NCBI GenBank assembly: GCA_036023115.1 | Contig: JAYKKT010000047.1 | Location: forward strand, 1,371,001-1,435,000 | Origin: Brasenia schreberi | Taxonomy: Eukaryota > Streptophyta > Magnoliopsida > Nymphaeales > Cabombaceae | Direction: 5' to 3' | DNA: 64,000 bases | In this document: piece by piece, positions 15,577-32,159 of the stretch | How the letters are laid out: each line of letters begins with the position of its first letter | Position numbering within the stretch: position 1 is the first letter of the stretch | Notes under the pieces: generated by a model | Told to the model about the DNA's origin: nothing | Databases searched by the model: none | Seen by the model: only the letters and a program-made list of their open reading frames with translations | Translations under genes and position numbers: made by a program

Positions 15577-15969
15577 CAATCGTATAAGCTTCATTTAAGT
15601 TAAAAGAAAACTAAACCCTTGACCTTGATATTTTTCTGACACAAAGTCAAAGGTTCAAGCATATACTAGCCAACCCACCCGAAACCAAAGGAGAAGTGTT
15701 TCTGATTGTGTGGTGTGTATGTGTGTGCAGGCGACCTATGTTTGCACGCACCTGTTTCGTGAGGCCAACCCCAAACGATGCTCAATGGTATTGGTTACCA
15801 ACCGCCCAGTAGTTTTAGAAACAGCACTCCATTAAGTGTAGGCTCAGCTTAGTTTTCGTGGTATATGTGATCAACCAACCAAGTTGAATGCAAGTTTTGG
15901 ATGGCAAAAATTGAAATACAGTTCTCTGGGCATGTTTGATTATAAGATCACAAGTAAAAGACCACAAAA

Positions 15970-16066
15970 AAGTTGAAAGAAAACAATAACGAACTATTTA
16001 AAACAAAGAATGCATGTAGCCGACTCAAGAATCCATCTAGTATGGGCAAAGGCTTAATTGCTGTTA
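15970..16066 (+). mobile_element. RTE LINE 3'-end fragment
   Basis: Contains GAATGCATGTAGCCGACTC, then ATCTAGTATGGGCAAAGGC and a decayed TTG-like tail. It is a diverged copy of the 3' end seen at 5.6 and 44.2 kb, preceded by a shorter relic of the terminal coding region. Confidence 0.65.
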
Positions 16067-16805
16067 TTAAGTAAAATGGCCCACAACCCTCCATGCCTCT
16101 GAGTCGTGCACCCGTTTTTGTTTCCCCCACGGTCCGCACAGCCCTGAGCTCGTGCCCCCACAAACAAACATACCTAAAAGCAACAAAAACTCCATGAGTG
16201 AGGCTCAATTGTTAAAAGGAATGGAAGCTCACACACATCAAAAGCAGAATATCCAATTTGTAAAGCAGAGGATTCATATCAATGAGCTATATATCAGCAC
16301 GAAGGCACGCTTTCTAAAGAGTACCCAACCCCGGATCCACAGGGACAGGGTAGACATCATCGCAGACCCCATCAAGACATACGACCCACTGTTTAACATA
16401 CATCCACATAAATATCTGGCATCAACAAGATAGTACCCAAATGACTAGCATCATCCAGCACATGCCACAATGGAGGCAAGAGGAAACATAATCCAGAGAG
16501 AGAGAATTCAATTGTCGTATTGTGCATGAATTACAGTTAAGACTGCCTCAGCAAGTAAAAAACAGGAATACAGTTTTATACAATTGTAAAGTAGATGCCC
16601 GTAAGTCTGGAGATGTGTGCCACAGGCCCAAATTGTATGCTAAGAATGACAAAAGCCTGCGAAAGATTTGATTTGCCAGTCTCTTCTTGTTGATATTGTT
16701 CCCAACTATGGCTTGAATGGGTATTGGGAAACATAATGTAGTATCATCGGTGAACTGTCACAGGAGTTATTTGTTGGCTAGACTGGATCATGCTTCATCA
16801 TCATC

Positions 16806-17012
16806 AATAACAACAACAACTAAGCCTTTTCCCATACTAGATGGGGTCAGCTACATAGATTCTTTATTTCCACAGAACCCTATCATAATTTTTAGAATCC
16901 ATGGTAAATAAGTCCGACAAAGTTTTATGATAGGCTATCAAAAACCTAACGTAACCCTCCTCCTTTATCCGGGCTCGGGACCGGTCATGCAAGGGTGATC
17001 CCTTACATGGGC
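16806..17012 (-). mobile_element. Short RTE deletion derivative (5' head joined to 3' tail)
   Basis: Read on the minus strand from 17012, the first ~100 bp (CCCATGTAAGGGATCACCCT, then GGATAAAGGAGGAGG and ACTTTGTCGGA) match the 5' start of the 41-44 kb LINE (40970-41070). The last ~100 bp (CTGTGGAAATAAAGAATC, GGAAAAGGCTTAGTTGTTG) match its 3' end. The coding region between is missing. This is a SINE-like non-autonomous derivative. Confidence 0.75.
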
Positions 17013-18761
17013 AGCATATAAATACATGGCATCTATAAAATATATGGCATCTACAAAATCAGAACAATTCAGAAAATTCTAGCTGCATCTTTCTTAGCTC
17101 TTGCTTGATCCCATCCAGTCCTTGCACAGGCAGAGTGTATGCAGTGTTGCGTTGTTTCACTCTAACTTTGTCTGCCATGAAGAATTCAGATCTAAAAATG
17201 AGACGTCACAGGCAAGGTGTCTTAGCTATACATGCAAGTTGACAAGACCTCCAAACTTCCGTATTGATGGGCAACACACACACACACAGATTCAACACAC
17301 ATAGTTAGACAGTCTCAGCAAGTCCAAAACAGGGACACGTTTCTCTACTTTAGGTTGTAAATTAACACTTCTGACGGTGGACATGCATTATTACATTGAA
17401 CCTTTAAATAATAAGAACCTGCAAAAGATTTCATATATCAATGTGGTTTTGTTGATCTTATTTGTTATTCTGGATTAAAATATTGAATAGCTACTACACT
17501 CAAACATCATGCGTGATGTAGATTGAAGTTGAACAGCTAATCACTGAGCTCAACAACAGGTTCTTAATTAATCTATTTTACTGCACTTCATCCCTAAATA
17601 TACTGAGTAAGCCTTAAGAATTCCAATTGTACAGTTGCTGTAAAGAACCACCACCAATTTGACGTTTGCAGATTAAATCTATGCCTAAACCAAGATGGAC
17701 TAAATTTGGCATGTGTAAAGAACCACTAACAATTTCACAGAAATCATCTTACAAAACCTTGTCAATGTGCTAAGCATCACTCAAAATATTCAAATGAACA
17801 GATAAGGTTGTTTGAGTAGGAAAAAGTTCAAAACTGGAGCAGATCACTTCACCCTACATAATGGTGAAACTCATAATTTTTGTTTCAGGACATTACACAA
17901 GTCCGAGACTCCAGATACAATTTTCCAAATAGATGATTGGACAAACTGAAACAAGATGTATCAGCTGAACACTATACAAACATTACCTATTTGATGTTGT
18001 TGTGGAGCATAGATGACCGATGAGACAGCTGAGTAACATGGCAATGTTCATAAACACATTAAATATAATTATTTCCTGAAGAAAATTAGATCCCGGACCT
18101 CACAACTAAGCTTTTTTTAGGCTTGATTAAGCATGGAAAAGATAATTATAATAAGTTTAGAAGATTGGAGAAGTGAAACTAAGGTTGCCAGATTGAAAAC
18201 CACAAATTAAATGATAAGCAGAAGTGATAACCAAGGAAGCATCTATGTGCACACAGATGAAGACGCACATACGTGAACACAGAGGAAAGAAGGCCAAACT
18301 TAGATTTAGAAATGAGACCAACTTGTAACATAGAGGAAACCAAGTTGCCACAGAAAGCAGGAAAGGGAAGCAATATGACAAGAGGAAGCAGGAAGCAAGG
18401 AATCATCTGTGACACATGCATATAACTAAAGAGGAAACAGAGATTAGATTAGACTTTAGAGAATGATTCCACCATGTAACCAAAAATGCTCACATTGGAA
18501 GGAAGAAGAAATTGGCAGAAGAGGAGAAAAATCAAAAGCGGTTCCACATCATGGTTCTAACAAAGCAATGCTTTCCACCCCAAAAGACCAGGTGGACTTT
18601 ATATGTAGGCCGGTCAAATTCTATAATGTAAATAGACCATGAAACTTTTAAGGAATTCCTTTCCAGTTTTATTTGTCAAAGAATGCTGGCTGACCCTCGT
18701 CACAATGGATAAATCTAAGAGGCGATATCCTAATCCAGGAGTAACAGTTACCTGAATAACT
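17013..18761. other. Intergenic region, no gene seen
   Basis: No exon-like or element-like structure was supported. It lies just 3' of the MRL7-like gene, so the first few hundred bases next to 18762 hold that gene's 3' UTR. Confidence 0.5.
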
Positions 18762-21351
18762 CTAGTTCAATATGGGGGGAGCAACCGCTTTCTCATCTAC
18801 CCAAGATGGTTTCTTTGCATTATAGTAGAAGAATGCGATCATCTGAACCAGTTCCTCAGCTGATCGAATTTCTGCATGAAAAATCAACAGAAAAGATATC
18901 ATCCATTTGGAAACATGGACTCAATTTGGCATGTGTCAGTGACACAAAAACTATTCAGCTGAAGATCTATATATAATGGCTAGCTTTAAGTTCATTTAAA
19001 GGTGCGCATAAGACACTAAAACGAGTGCCCTGATTAACTCAAACACGATAATCAAATAATCTTAGAAGCTACTCATGTTGGCACAATGTCAAGCAACCAT
19101 ATAAAACATGTCTCCGGAGTAATTAGAAAACCGATATAAGACTTTGTAACCAGTAAATCACGTGTTCAGAAACCAGGTGGATGACGGTGTCATCCAAATA
19201 GCCTGTAAGGTAGTTTGGCATCACAAGAAAGCTCAGTCAGCTTGGGTCCTCAGAAATTACTACCCTATTGAATACTGAGAAGACCAAGTTTTCACAATGA
19301 ACCAAGGATATTTCAAGAGCAAGAGTACTCATGAGAGCTGACATTAGGTAACATTTAAAGTTAGACCTATACTAGAAAGAAATAGGCACTAACGTTTTCT
19401 GAAGACTTGATAAACAGTCAGCTCAATTACAATGGCAGCCCTAAAAATATGTCAATTGAAAAGTATTTAGTCCTCATAAAGATGCCATGGTCACTTGGTG
19501 CAGTTGTTAGCTAGTTGCAACAAGTAGATAAAGTACTACCAAAGTCATAGAAAGACTTGCTGACCTTCTTTAGTGTAACATAAACATAAATCCAAATTGA
19601 CCATGTGAAACAAAAGCTAAATAAAAGCATCAGATCCTGAAATTATAAGAATACTGCGTGAAGTAAAAGAGCATTACTACCTTCCTCCCTATATACAATC
19701 CGGTTTCCACGGAGAAATAGCAACTGTGGGCATTCCCTAACTTTAAGAGCATAAGCCAGATCTCTTTCGATATTAATATCAATCTTCACCGTCTGCCACA
19801 ACAGGAAAAAAACTTAACATAAGTTCATGAATGATACGATTAAACTATAGACCTCCATTAACTTCTAATTACAACAAAGTTCTCGAATCGAGCAATATCT
19901 GTCAAAACTCATTATCATAATTTATATCCAAAACAACTTGTGAAAATAACAGAGAACGTCTAACATCTAATGGCATGTTTCTAAAGCAACTATCATCAGA
20001 GCAGAGACTAGCATAAACCATTCATCCAACTATATGATGTAATTATGAAAAATCGCCATTGATTATACCCTGGGTGGCAAGCGGTCTTTTGCATTCCAGT
20101 ATATTTTAGCAGCTTTCTCAAGCTCCTTTATTGCTCTCCAATTGTCAGCAATTCTGCAGAAAGGCAAACCAACTATCAGAAAGGAAAAAGTGAATCCGAA
20201 ATCAGATTTCAAAATGAGGTTTGATGTGATGAACCTTGAAATGGCATTTGTGAAATGATAGTAGGACGTAGTTTATGCAATTACAAGCTCCTCCATTTGG
20301 TATCCACGACCTTTAGGAGATGACACTTAGCAAATCTAGTTTCTAGAGCAAGTCCATTGGGGATATGAACCGACCAGCTTTCCTAATTGCATAAACTACC
20401 TCCAAAACAAAGTGCCCTCAGGGCCTCAAGTGATTGAGCCAAAAGTAGTTTGATCAAATTCTTACGGAGTAGATGTTCCATCCTACTGTCAGTATCCATA
20501 CTCAGAGAGAGAGAGAGAACAATGAATAACATAAAAGGCGTAGAGGAAACGCTAGGAGACTGCAACTCAATGATCTGATATCAATATGGAATAATGTACA
20601 GAAAAGAAAAACAGAGAGAAGAACCACACCTGTTGTAGCGTTCAAAAACTAGTACCATGAGTGGGCTAGGATGGAAAGCAAAGCTCTCCCACTCCAAGCA
20701 ATTAATTTCCTTCACCAACGGGTCCACCATCTCCCCTTCCCAATCCACCTCCACCCCATTTTCATCCACCACATTCTTTATCGGATACTTGTCAAAGAAC
20801 TCCGAAGCTCGAATTCCCCACCCAACATCAGCATCTACAGGCCAATTCGGGTCCTCCGAATCGACGACACCTTCAACCTCATTTTCTTCCTCTTCTTCTG
20901 TCTTTCCTCCTTCATCATACTCCCCTTTTATCACTTGCTTCAAAATCTCGTCATCTTGAGGAATGCTGCTGCCTATCTGCTTACGTATCTCAGCAAATGT
21001 CCTCTCCAGCGAGCTGCGAACAAAATCTTCGACAGCAACAGCTTCACTCCGTCGCCCGCGCCTTGGTTTCCGGGGGATTGTCTTCAGCAAATCGATATTG
21101 GGACTAGACTCTAGTTTTGGTTTCTCTTCAGAATTCTGCTTGTGCGCGTCCCCTTTTTCATGGTTAGGATTTTGGGCAACAGAAAGAAGGAAAATACGTT
21201 GTCGGTGAGACGTGTTTGAAGATGGGAACAAGAGTTTGTTGGGGAATTTCAGAGCAAGAGTCGGGGTGAGGGAGTTAGGAAGATTGGGCGAATTAGGGAT
21301 TTTGTGAGAGAAGAGGTTGAAGACGAAAGTTTGGTATAGATAAAGAATCAT
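18762..21351 (-). CDS. MRL7L: MRL7/MRL7-L-like chloroplast thioredoxin-fold protein (4 exons, 342 aa)
   Basis: Exons on the minus strand are 21351-20630, 20153-20069, 19792-19681 and 18871-18762. All junctions are GT-AG, phases agree and the spliced length is 1029 nt. The N-terminus (residues 1-60) is rich in Ser, Asn, Pro and Leu and poor in acids, like a plastid transit peptide. A basic patch (PRKPRRGRR, about 93-101) and an acidic tract (about 151-160) follow. The conserved part runs from [13 protein letters not shown] (about 167) through [17 protein letters not shown], the ESFAFHPSP strand, [26 protein letters not shown] and [15 protein letters not shown] near the end. This order is that of the MRL7/SVR4/RCB and MRL7-L/SVR4-like/NCP proteins, which promote plastid-encoded RNA polymerase activity and chloroplast biogenesis. 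No CxxC motif is present, so thiol-disulfide activity is not expected. MRL7-L looks the closer paralogue, from memory; a full alignment would decide. Only one Met precedes the transit-like region. Confidence 0.9.
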
Positions 21352-22859
21352 TCCTTCTTCTTCTTCGTCTTCTCAATTTGTAACCACCTTGCGAGATGAA
21401 GATGAAAATACGAGCAGCCTGTTTGATTTATCAACCTTAAATGTGAATAGATGACAGATGGAATCCTGATTTTCTACTAAGAGCCCGTTTCAAGCCCAAT
21501 GGCGTAAATGGTTCTCATGCGAAACAAATGTCATTCTCATAAGACGCACAACCTAGGTGTTCATATTACATCAATCAAAACGCATAAACTCCAAGATTCC
21601 ATTTCAGTTCCAGATACCTAACGTGGTGATTGAGGACTCCATCTGAGAGAGAGAGAGATTACCTCCCTTTATGCTCGTCGCAGAGGAAGGAGGTTGCGAG
21701 CTGCAAGAAGGAAGCAGGGTTTTAGAGGGGATTCGTGAAGCAAGAGCTCTTTATTTCTTTATCCAGAAAAACACAAAGAATGGGTCCTCCTGCCCAGATG
21801 GTTCATCACCACTATTACAGGATGCTGCTGCAGGGGCCTCTTTCCCCCGAGTGGTTGCCGAGAATTCTATCATGTAATATTTTCGTTAACTGATTAACTG
21901 TGCATGTACGGCCGCTTCAGCTGAAATCCAAAAGGAACAGAAAAAATCTACATCCTTTGCAAACTATGCGGATCTCCTCACCGGATAGTCACTTGATTTC
22001 AAGTTCACATCATCCCAAAATGGGTGTTTCATTATCAAGCCGAGCATGTAAAACTGCTACTGTAGGCTCAATTCCAGCCGCTCACCTCTCGTGGTCACCA
22101 TTTGATAGAGTAAAAAGTAATATATATATTTTTTAAAATATTTGATTATGAGTGTAAACCTTCTACACGTTAAGATTAATATTTGATTATAAGGTTAACT
22201 GGGCCTATGGTTCTGGTTCTGCACTAAAAACCAACCCTTTCAAATCATAGTTATAAACCTAAGGGTATGTTTGATTCATGGTAGCATAAGGTTTAAACCT
22301 AAATGAGCTGATAACTATAGTTTTTTGTATTTGATTCATAAGTAACAGTGACGCCTGAGTTTTTCTCCAAAGTACACTAGTAACATGAGAGAGAATTATC
22401 TGCTTAGGTTTTCAGGTAAAACCCCTAAATCCAATAACTATCGCTTTTCTCTGCGAAAGTTTTTTAGTCAAATGAGAATTATAGAACCACAGTTCTATGC
22501 CAGCAATAACTTCTGCTACAACATAACTTGAAACTACGAGCACCAAAGCGGTTTAGCCTTGTGAAAAGGGATCTAACTCGTGAAAAAGAAGTGTTTGAAA
22601 CCGAATACCGGTGCCAAGCATATGCCCAGAATAGGCCCTGCTAGTAAGAGGTAGGGGTTTTGCAACAATACAATGAAAGCCAATTTCTCTTAGTAACCAA
22701 TAAAGAAAAGGTCTACATTTTTCTTCACTAAGTCACCACTATTTTGAGTTAACTGTTCCACAGCAACCCTCTGCGTTGCTGTGATGTACAGCAAATGGTG
22801 TTGTTTACCAAAGCATCCACCACTCTTTTCCTTCAAAACAGCACACACTGGCTGGGCAT
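21352..22859. other. Spacer between the MRL7-like and HSL2-like genes
   Basis: The 21352-21380 part is the GAAGAAG-rich 5' UTR of the MRL7-like gene. From about 22140 to 22670 there is a diverged element starting near GGGTATGTTTGATT, related to 32160-32470. A short open block at 21780-21877 with many His and Pro is not recognisable. The last ~100 bp are HSL2-like 3' UTR. Confidence 0.5.
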
Positions 22860-27320
<4,461 letters not shown>

Positions 27321-27498
27321 TTACCGGCTGCTTTTCCTGTAGTGCTGTATAGAAAGACTGAGGAGGAAGCGAATAGCGTGATTGTTGCTTGATAAATCAG
27401 AAAAGAGTTAGTAACGGTCGTGCATGAATTGAAGGGTGACAGATTCTGAAGCAGAGTTGGGAGGAAGTTCACATGAAATGTATGTACTCATTCATGAT

Positions 27499-27509
27499 CC
27501 TTTATAATT
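27499..27509 (-). promoter_or_regulatory. Candidate TATA box of the HSL2-like gene
   Basis: AATTATAAAGG on the minus strand lies about 180 bp upstream of the ATG and would give a 5' UTR of about 150 nt. The surrounding DNA is AT-rich, so chance occurrence is possible. Confidence 0.35.
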
Positions 27510-29720
27510 TAGATTTTATATAAATCTCATATATATTTATATATATTATATTTAATATGTATATACATTATTTCCGTATACATATTCAGTTTTTTAAATT
27601 TAAATTACTGGGTCCCAAAATATTCAGAATATAATAAATGAAATTGGGGTTGAAGTCCCTGTTTGGTTGGTGATCCTCTGGGACCCATGTGCCTTTTGAG
27701 CATTTAAGAGTATGCATCCCACCATCTAAACATTTGTATACTCGACAGATATACAATATTTACCGCATACGGAAGATTGGTCGGTTTTCTAACACTTATT
27801 TACTGGGGAAACTCTGAATTTTACTTGTGTTCCTGTGTTGGATAAGCACAAACACTGTCAGGAAACAGTTCCCACAAAACACGACTTTTACCTAGTTCAG
27901 TCTATTAGCCAAGGCTTCATTTTCGTGTTCAATTCGGGGCGTGCGGCAAGCTCTTCAGGTCGGGCACAGTTCGTGGAGAAATCGAAAGATGTTTGATGCA
28001 AAAAGAGCGGGTTGATCTGGATCATCTTAACTTAGTTCTCTCTTCTTTTATTTCAACTCTTCTTTTACCAATATCGAGTAAAGCATGTTGAACAAGATTT
28101 TGTCACCTAAATTTTGCTTGATTTGGTACAGGGAAATCTTATTGATTTTATGAAATCATGTCCTATGACTCGAATTGATAGTTTTTTTTATAAGAAAAGG
28201 CTGAAACATAGAATATACCCACGTGAGTCGAACTCCCCACCACCATCAACGAATTTATAGTCTTTTTGTAGGAGCAATTGACAAAGAATACTATTTTTGG
28301 CACTATTTTCATAGGATTCTATTTTTTTTAAATTCGGAAAATTTTATTTGAATATTTTCAAGGTAATAAATGGGAAGGAGGATGGAGAAGAAGGGACTCA
28401 ATGCCATTAATGGCAAACGAAAGTTGGGGACGTTGTTGCAGCCTTGAGCTGCAGACTCGAGAATCTGGAGTGGCCGGAGCGTTGTAGAAATAGTAAATAG
28501 TGGATCTGGTTCTGGGTATTTCCGTCATTAAACGGGGTTCAAAGATGGGACACCATTTAATGAAGGACCGTGACTCGTGAGGGCTCGGGTTCCCAGGGGG
28601 TGATGAGATGGCAATTTCTCGAAATGCACGGACTTGTTCCCGGAACTACGAAAACACCACCGCGTAAGAAACAAGCGATCGTGTACGCCTCTTTTGAAGC
28701 GGGCTTTCAGCTGTTTCTTTCGAACATTAATCTTGCCTGTAGCGCATTGAGCGGTTTGGACCGTCGGATTTGTTGTTTGCGATATCTTTGCCCTTCGATG
28801 CCTTTGATGGCTGGGGTGGCTCCGTAATTTTAATGGTTGCCTTTATTGCTAAAGTTTTCTTTTATTGGAATCATTTGAGAAGGCGATCACTAAATCGCAC
28901 TTCTATTAATTAGCTACAATAACACACACATATATAGATATATACATAGAGAGAGAGAGAGAGGATATAACCCAAATTCATACATAACCTTATTCAATCA
29001 TTTGTTTTGCTTGGTTTCATCGTTTTAACCAACAATCACAAGGTTTCGTTACCCTTCACTGTTCAAAAACGCCTCGTATCGGTTAAAACCACCACAAATT
29101 CAATCAAAATCACTTTTAAAAACTTAAATAAAACCATAAAACCACCTATATATAATTAGGTTTCTTAGGTGATTTTGACAATAGTTTTCACTAGTAAATA
29201 GTGTAAAGTAATGAAAAGTCGTGAGTGGTAATTGAAATGAAGAAACCATGCAAACAACTACATCTTATATATACATATACAAAGAGACAGTTGTTTATGC
29301 TCAATACTCTTCAAACATTTTCGTCATCAATATCAACAATGTAGATTTGAATATTAAAAAGTAAAGCATATCGTTATACTTTGTACTCGCATTTAATGTA
29401 CAAAGAAACACTCTACTTTTTCTTTTCAAGTCTCCACCATTAATCATGGTGATCAAACAATAGAGATGTTTGAAGAGATTTAATCATATATTGGATCGAG
29501 CATATACCATTCTCTCTCTCTTTATATATATATATATATGAAAACCTTATATATTAGCATCCTTAGGTACTCTCAAATTCAAATAAAGTAGTTACACTTC
29601 AAACAATATAAATATATTGGTTGCTTTTAAAATTTAAACATCAATCATCTATTTTTTAAATTAAATCGTTGAGATTTGTTTGAATTTTTTGACACATAAC
29701 ATTACTGACATATACTAAGC

Positions 29721-29722
<2 letters not shown>

Positions 29723-29794
<72 letters not shown>
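29723..29794. repeat. (TA)n-(GA)n compound microsatellite
   Basis: About 29 bp of TA, then CGAA, then about 39 bp of GA. Same TA-to-GA order as at 24078 and 56537. Confidence 0.95.
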
Positions 29795-29797
<3 letters not shown>

Positions 29798-30201
29798 CAC
29801 CTTGCCAACCTCTAACACATGCATATTGGACCTAACCAACTTTCTAAGGTGAGGCCAAGTTCAACATGATGAAGTTCAGATGAGGCAGTTAGATTGTTTT
29901 GAAGCTTGACGGATATCAGGCGAGACAGCGGCCTCACCTCACTTATGACTGAGTGGATCTGCGTCGATTACGGCGAAAACCATACGTGGATCTTTTAAAA
30001 AATGTCGTGCGGACTAGAGAGGCTTTTACTTCATATTGGAACTTCACGAATCCAAACTGAACCTTCCAACTGCTCCATGTTTGTTGATATTTTAATAACA
30101 TGATAACCGGTTCCGTATTTCAGTCGAGAAACCAAATTTATATACTCTTTTTGTACGAAATCCTTTTGAATTAACAAGTTTCATATGGATTAGGTCAAGT
30201 G

Positions 30202-30565
30202 CTTAACTTTTCTTTTCTTTTCTTTTTTGTTATAAGAGGAGGCCAGAGCTTGACATACACATGCACCCTCTCGGAGTCGAACTCTCCACCAATAGCAACA
30301 GAGGTAAGAGCACCCTGTCATTGAGCTAACACTCTTGGTGTAAGTGTTGTACTTAACTTTGCCAATCCTTGTAAGTCTTAACCCCTTAACTTTTATTTTC
30401 TTTTTTTTTGTTATAAGAAGAGGCTGGAGCTTGACATACACATGCACCCTCTCGGGGTCGAACTCCCCACCAATAGGACCGGAGGTCAGAGTACCCTGTC
30501 ATTGAGCTAACACTCTTGGTGTATGTGCTGAACTTAACTTTGTCAATCCTTATAAGTCCCAATGT
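30202..30565 (-). mobile_element. Two tRNA-derived SINEs in a 183-bp tandem array
   Basis: Units start at CTTAACTTTT, 30202 and 30385. In minus orientation each has TTAGCTCAATGACAGGGTAC (A box), then GAGTTCGA(C/T)(C/T)CC (B box), GAGGGTGCATGTGTATGTC, CTTATAAC and an A-rich tail. Both units also share the non-SINE flank CTTAACTTTG(C/T)CAATCCTT, so the array arose by duplication of one inserted SINE with its flank, not by two insertions. Confidence 0.82.
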
Positions 30566-31550
30566 CAAAGGAGGAAGATTGTATTAGAACTACAATGAGT
30601 GAAGATTCCATTTAGCAACCTTGAAATAGGACACAGTGTGTATCTTGAATGATTTGGATTCTCATTAAATGGCTCCGCCTTAGGTATGGGATTCCGATTC
30701 CCGTGTGGAATGGATTCCATTCGCTTCATGAATTCCTGTAAAAAAAAAAGGTTGAAGAGAGTTCCCTTAAAACTCAAACATTTTATCAATTTATGGATGG
30801 ATTCGACACAAATCATGCACGAAAATTACACCGGAAATCCAGATCTTGTTCCAAACTCTGGAGATCCAAACAGGTAACTAAAGTTGGGCCCCTAAAAGGG
30901 GTTCAGCATCTCGAGTTAATAGTCAAAGTTTTCACATTAAGTACACAGAAGAAGATCTTTCTGTACTTCCAAGGATAATCAATCTAGATTGGAGCTCCAT
31001 ATTATTCACTTTAATCTTGTACAATTTTATGAAGTGATATATGAAAAGGCAAACTTCATCTCTCTGTGTGTGTGTGTGGTTGTGTGTGTCCTGTGGATGT
31101 GCATGAAAAGATAATGTTGACAGGTATACGTGACTGGTGGTGGACTCGGCATTCAAACTTCGCCATTTCTCTGAGACTTCTCACACTACCAAACGCTAGA
31201 AAATGAATGACAAGTACCAAATCCCCTACTACTCTTTGATTTGATGCTACTGGCTCGGACCCTTTGAAAAAGCTTACTAATTAATTGCTTAGACTTTCAA
31301 GCGTAGCTCTTAGGTAGGTCTGGTAAACAAGCTGACTGGCTCTCGTCTCGGCTCAGTTGCTTCGAAAGGCCATCTTTTGTGTCACAAAACATGTGTGAAG
31401 AGCTCTATACCTGAATACGCTTGAAATTTTCATTCAAGTGGATGGATCATCGATACCAAGTAGGAGCCTTTTAATTTCAAACTTTAGACTCGGTGAGGGA
31501 TCCACATTGAGGCGAGGTGGAGCGGCCGTCACACCCAAATTTTGAAAAAT
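30566..31550. other. Intergenic DNA, nothing supported
   Basis: Only a short (GT)n run near 31062-31090 stands out. Confidence 0.5.
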
Positions 31551-31621
31551 TGAATGAAAAGACCTTGACGCCGTCTAGTATAGGAAAAGGCTTAGTTGTT
31601 GTTGTTGTGAATGAAAAGACC
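31551..31621 (+). mobile_element. 43-bp RTE tail insertion with 14-bp target duplication
   Basis: TGAATGAAAAGACC occurs at 31551-31564 and again at 31608-31621. The 43 bp between them are only the LINE 3' end: CCGTCTAGTATAGGAAAAGG and CTTAGTTGTTGTTGTTG. It is an extreme 5' truncation with both junctions still readable. Confidence 0.88.
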
Positions 31622-32026
31622 CTAGCTTGCGGCCTAGCTATGTGTATAATACATAGCTCGCCCACCTTAAATAGTCTCATGACCTATTTGTCCCACACTG
31701 AACACACTTCTAGATCTGTCTCTGTTTCGATCCTCTCCTCAACGAACACGAGACAAAAGGGAAGCAAAGGAAGTCGAGAAATGTAAGTTTATTTCATTGA
31801 AGGTCAGTCACACAAACACGAGCAGGTCACTAAAGCTAATGTCCTGTTTGCATGATGGAACTTATTAGGTGGAACCAGTTCTACCAGGAAATTCATTTCC
31901 TATGGAATCTGAATTGTTATAGAAAGTGGAAATGAGGGGTAGTTCCTCTCTTTTTCTTGTATGCCCGTTTTCATCTAAGGCCGTTTTTTTAACTAAGTAA
32001 TACTACTTTCGCTAACTTTGTTTTCT

Positions 32027-32090
32027 ACAACAACAACTAAGCCTTTTCTCATACTAGACGGAGTCGGCTACATGAATTCTTTGTTTCCAT
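32027..32090 (-). mobile_element. RTE LINE 3'-end fragment
   Basis: ACAACAACAACTAAGCCTTT, ACTAGACGGAGTCGGCTACA and ATTCTTTGTTTCC are the reverse complement of the family 3' end. The target duplication is unclear because the flank is T-rich like the element. Confidence 0.8.
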
Positions 32091-32159
32091 TAGCAGCAAA
32101 AAATTCTAATTCTAAAAGTTTCATGGGTTCACAATTTCCACTGTACAAACGAGTCTTAA

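Larger units (their letters stand above)
27321..30201. other. Intergenic region 5' of the HSL2-like gene
   Basis: The first ~150 bp are probably the 5' UTR. A partial SINE (TATAAGAAAAGGC, AGTCGAACTCCCCACC) lies at 28183-28260. A GC-richer patch 28430-28830 is open in one frame, but the product looks random. TA/GA microsatellites and AT-rich MITE-like DNA lie at 28.9-29.8 kb. Confidence 0.5.

Noticed and set aside
28570..28827. 85-aa open frame in a GC-richer patch
   Set aside because: No domain, no exon context and no plausible composition.
30190..30560. CRISPR-like spaced repeats
   Set aside because: The repeats are two SINE copies in a eukaryotic genome, not a CRISPR array.
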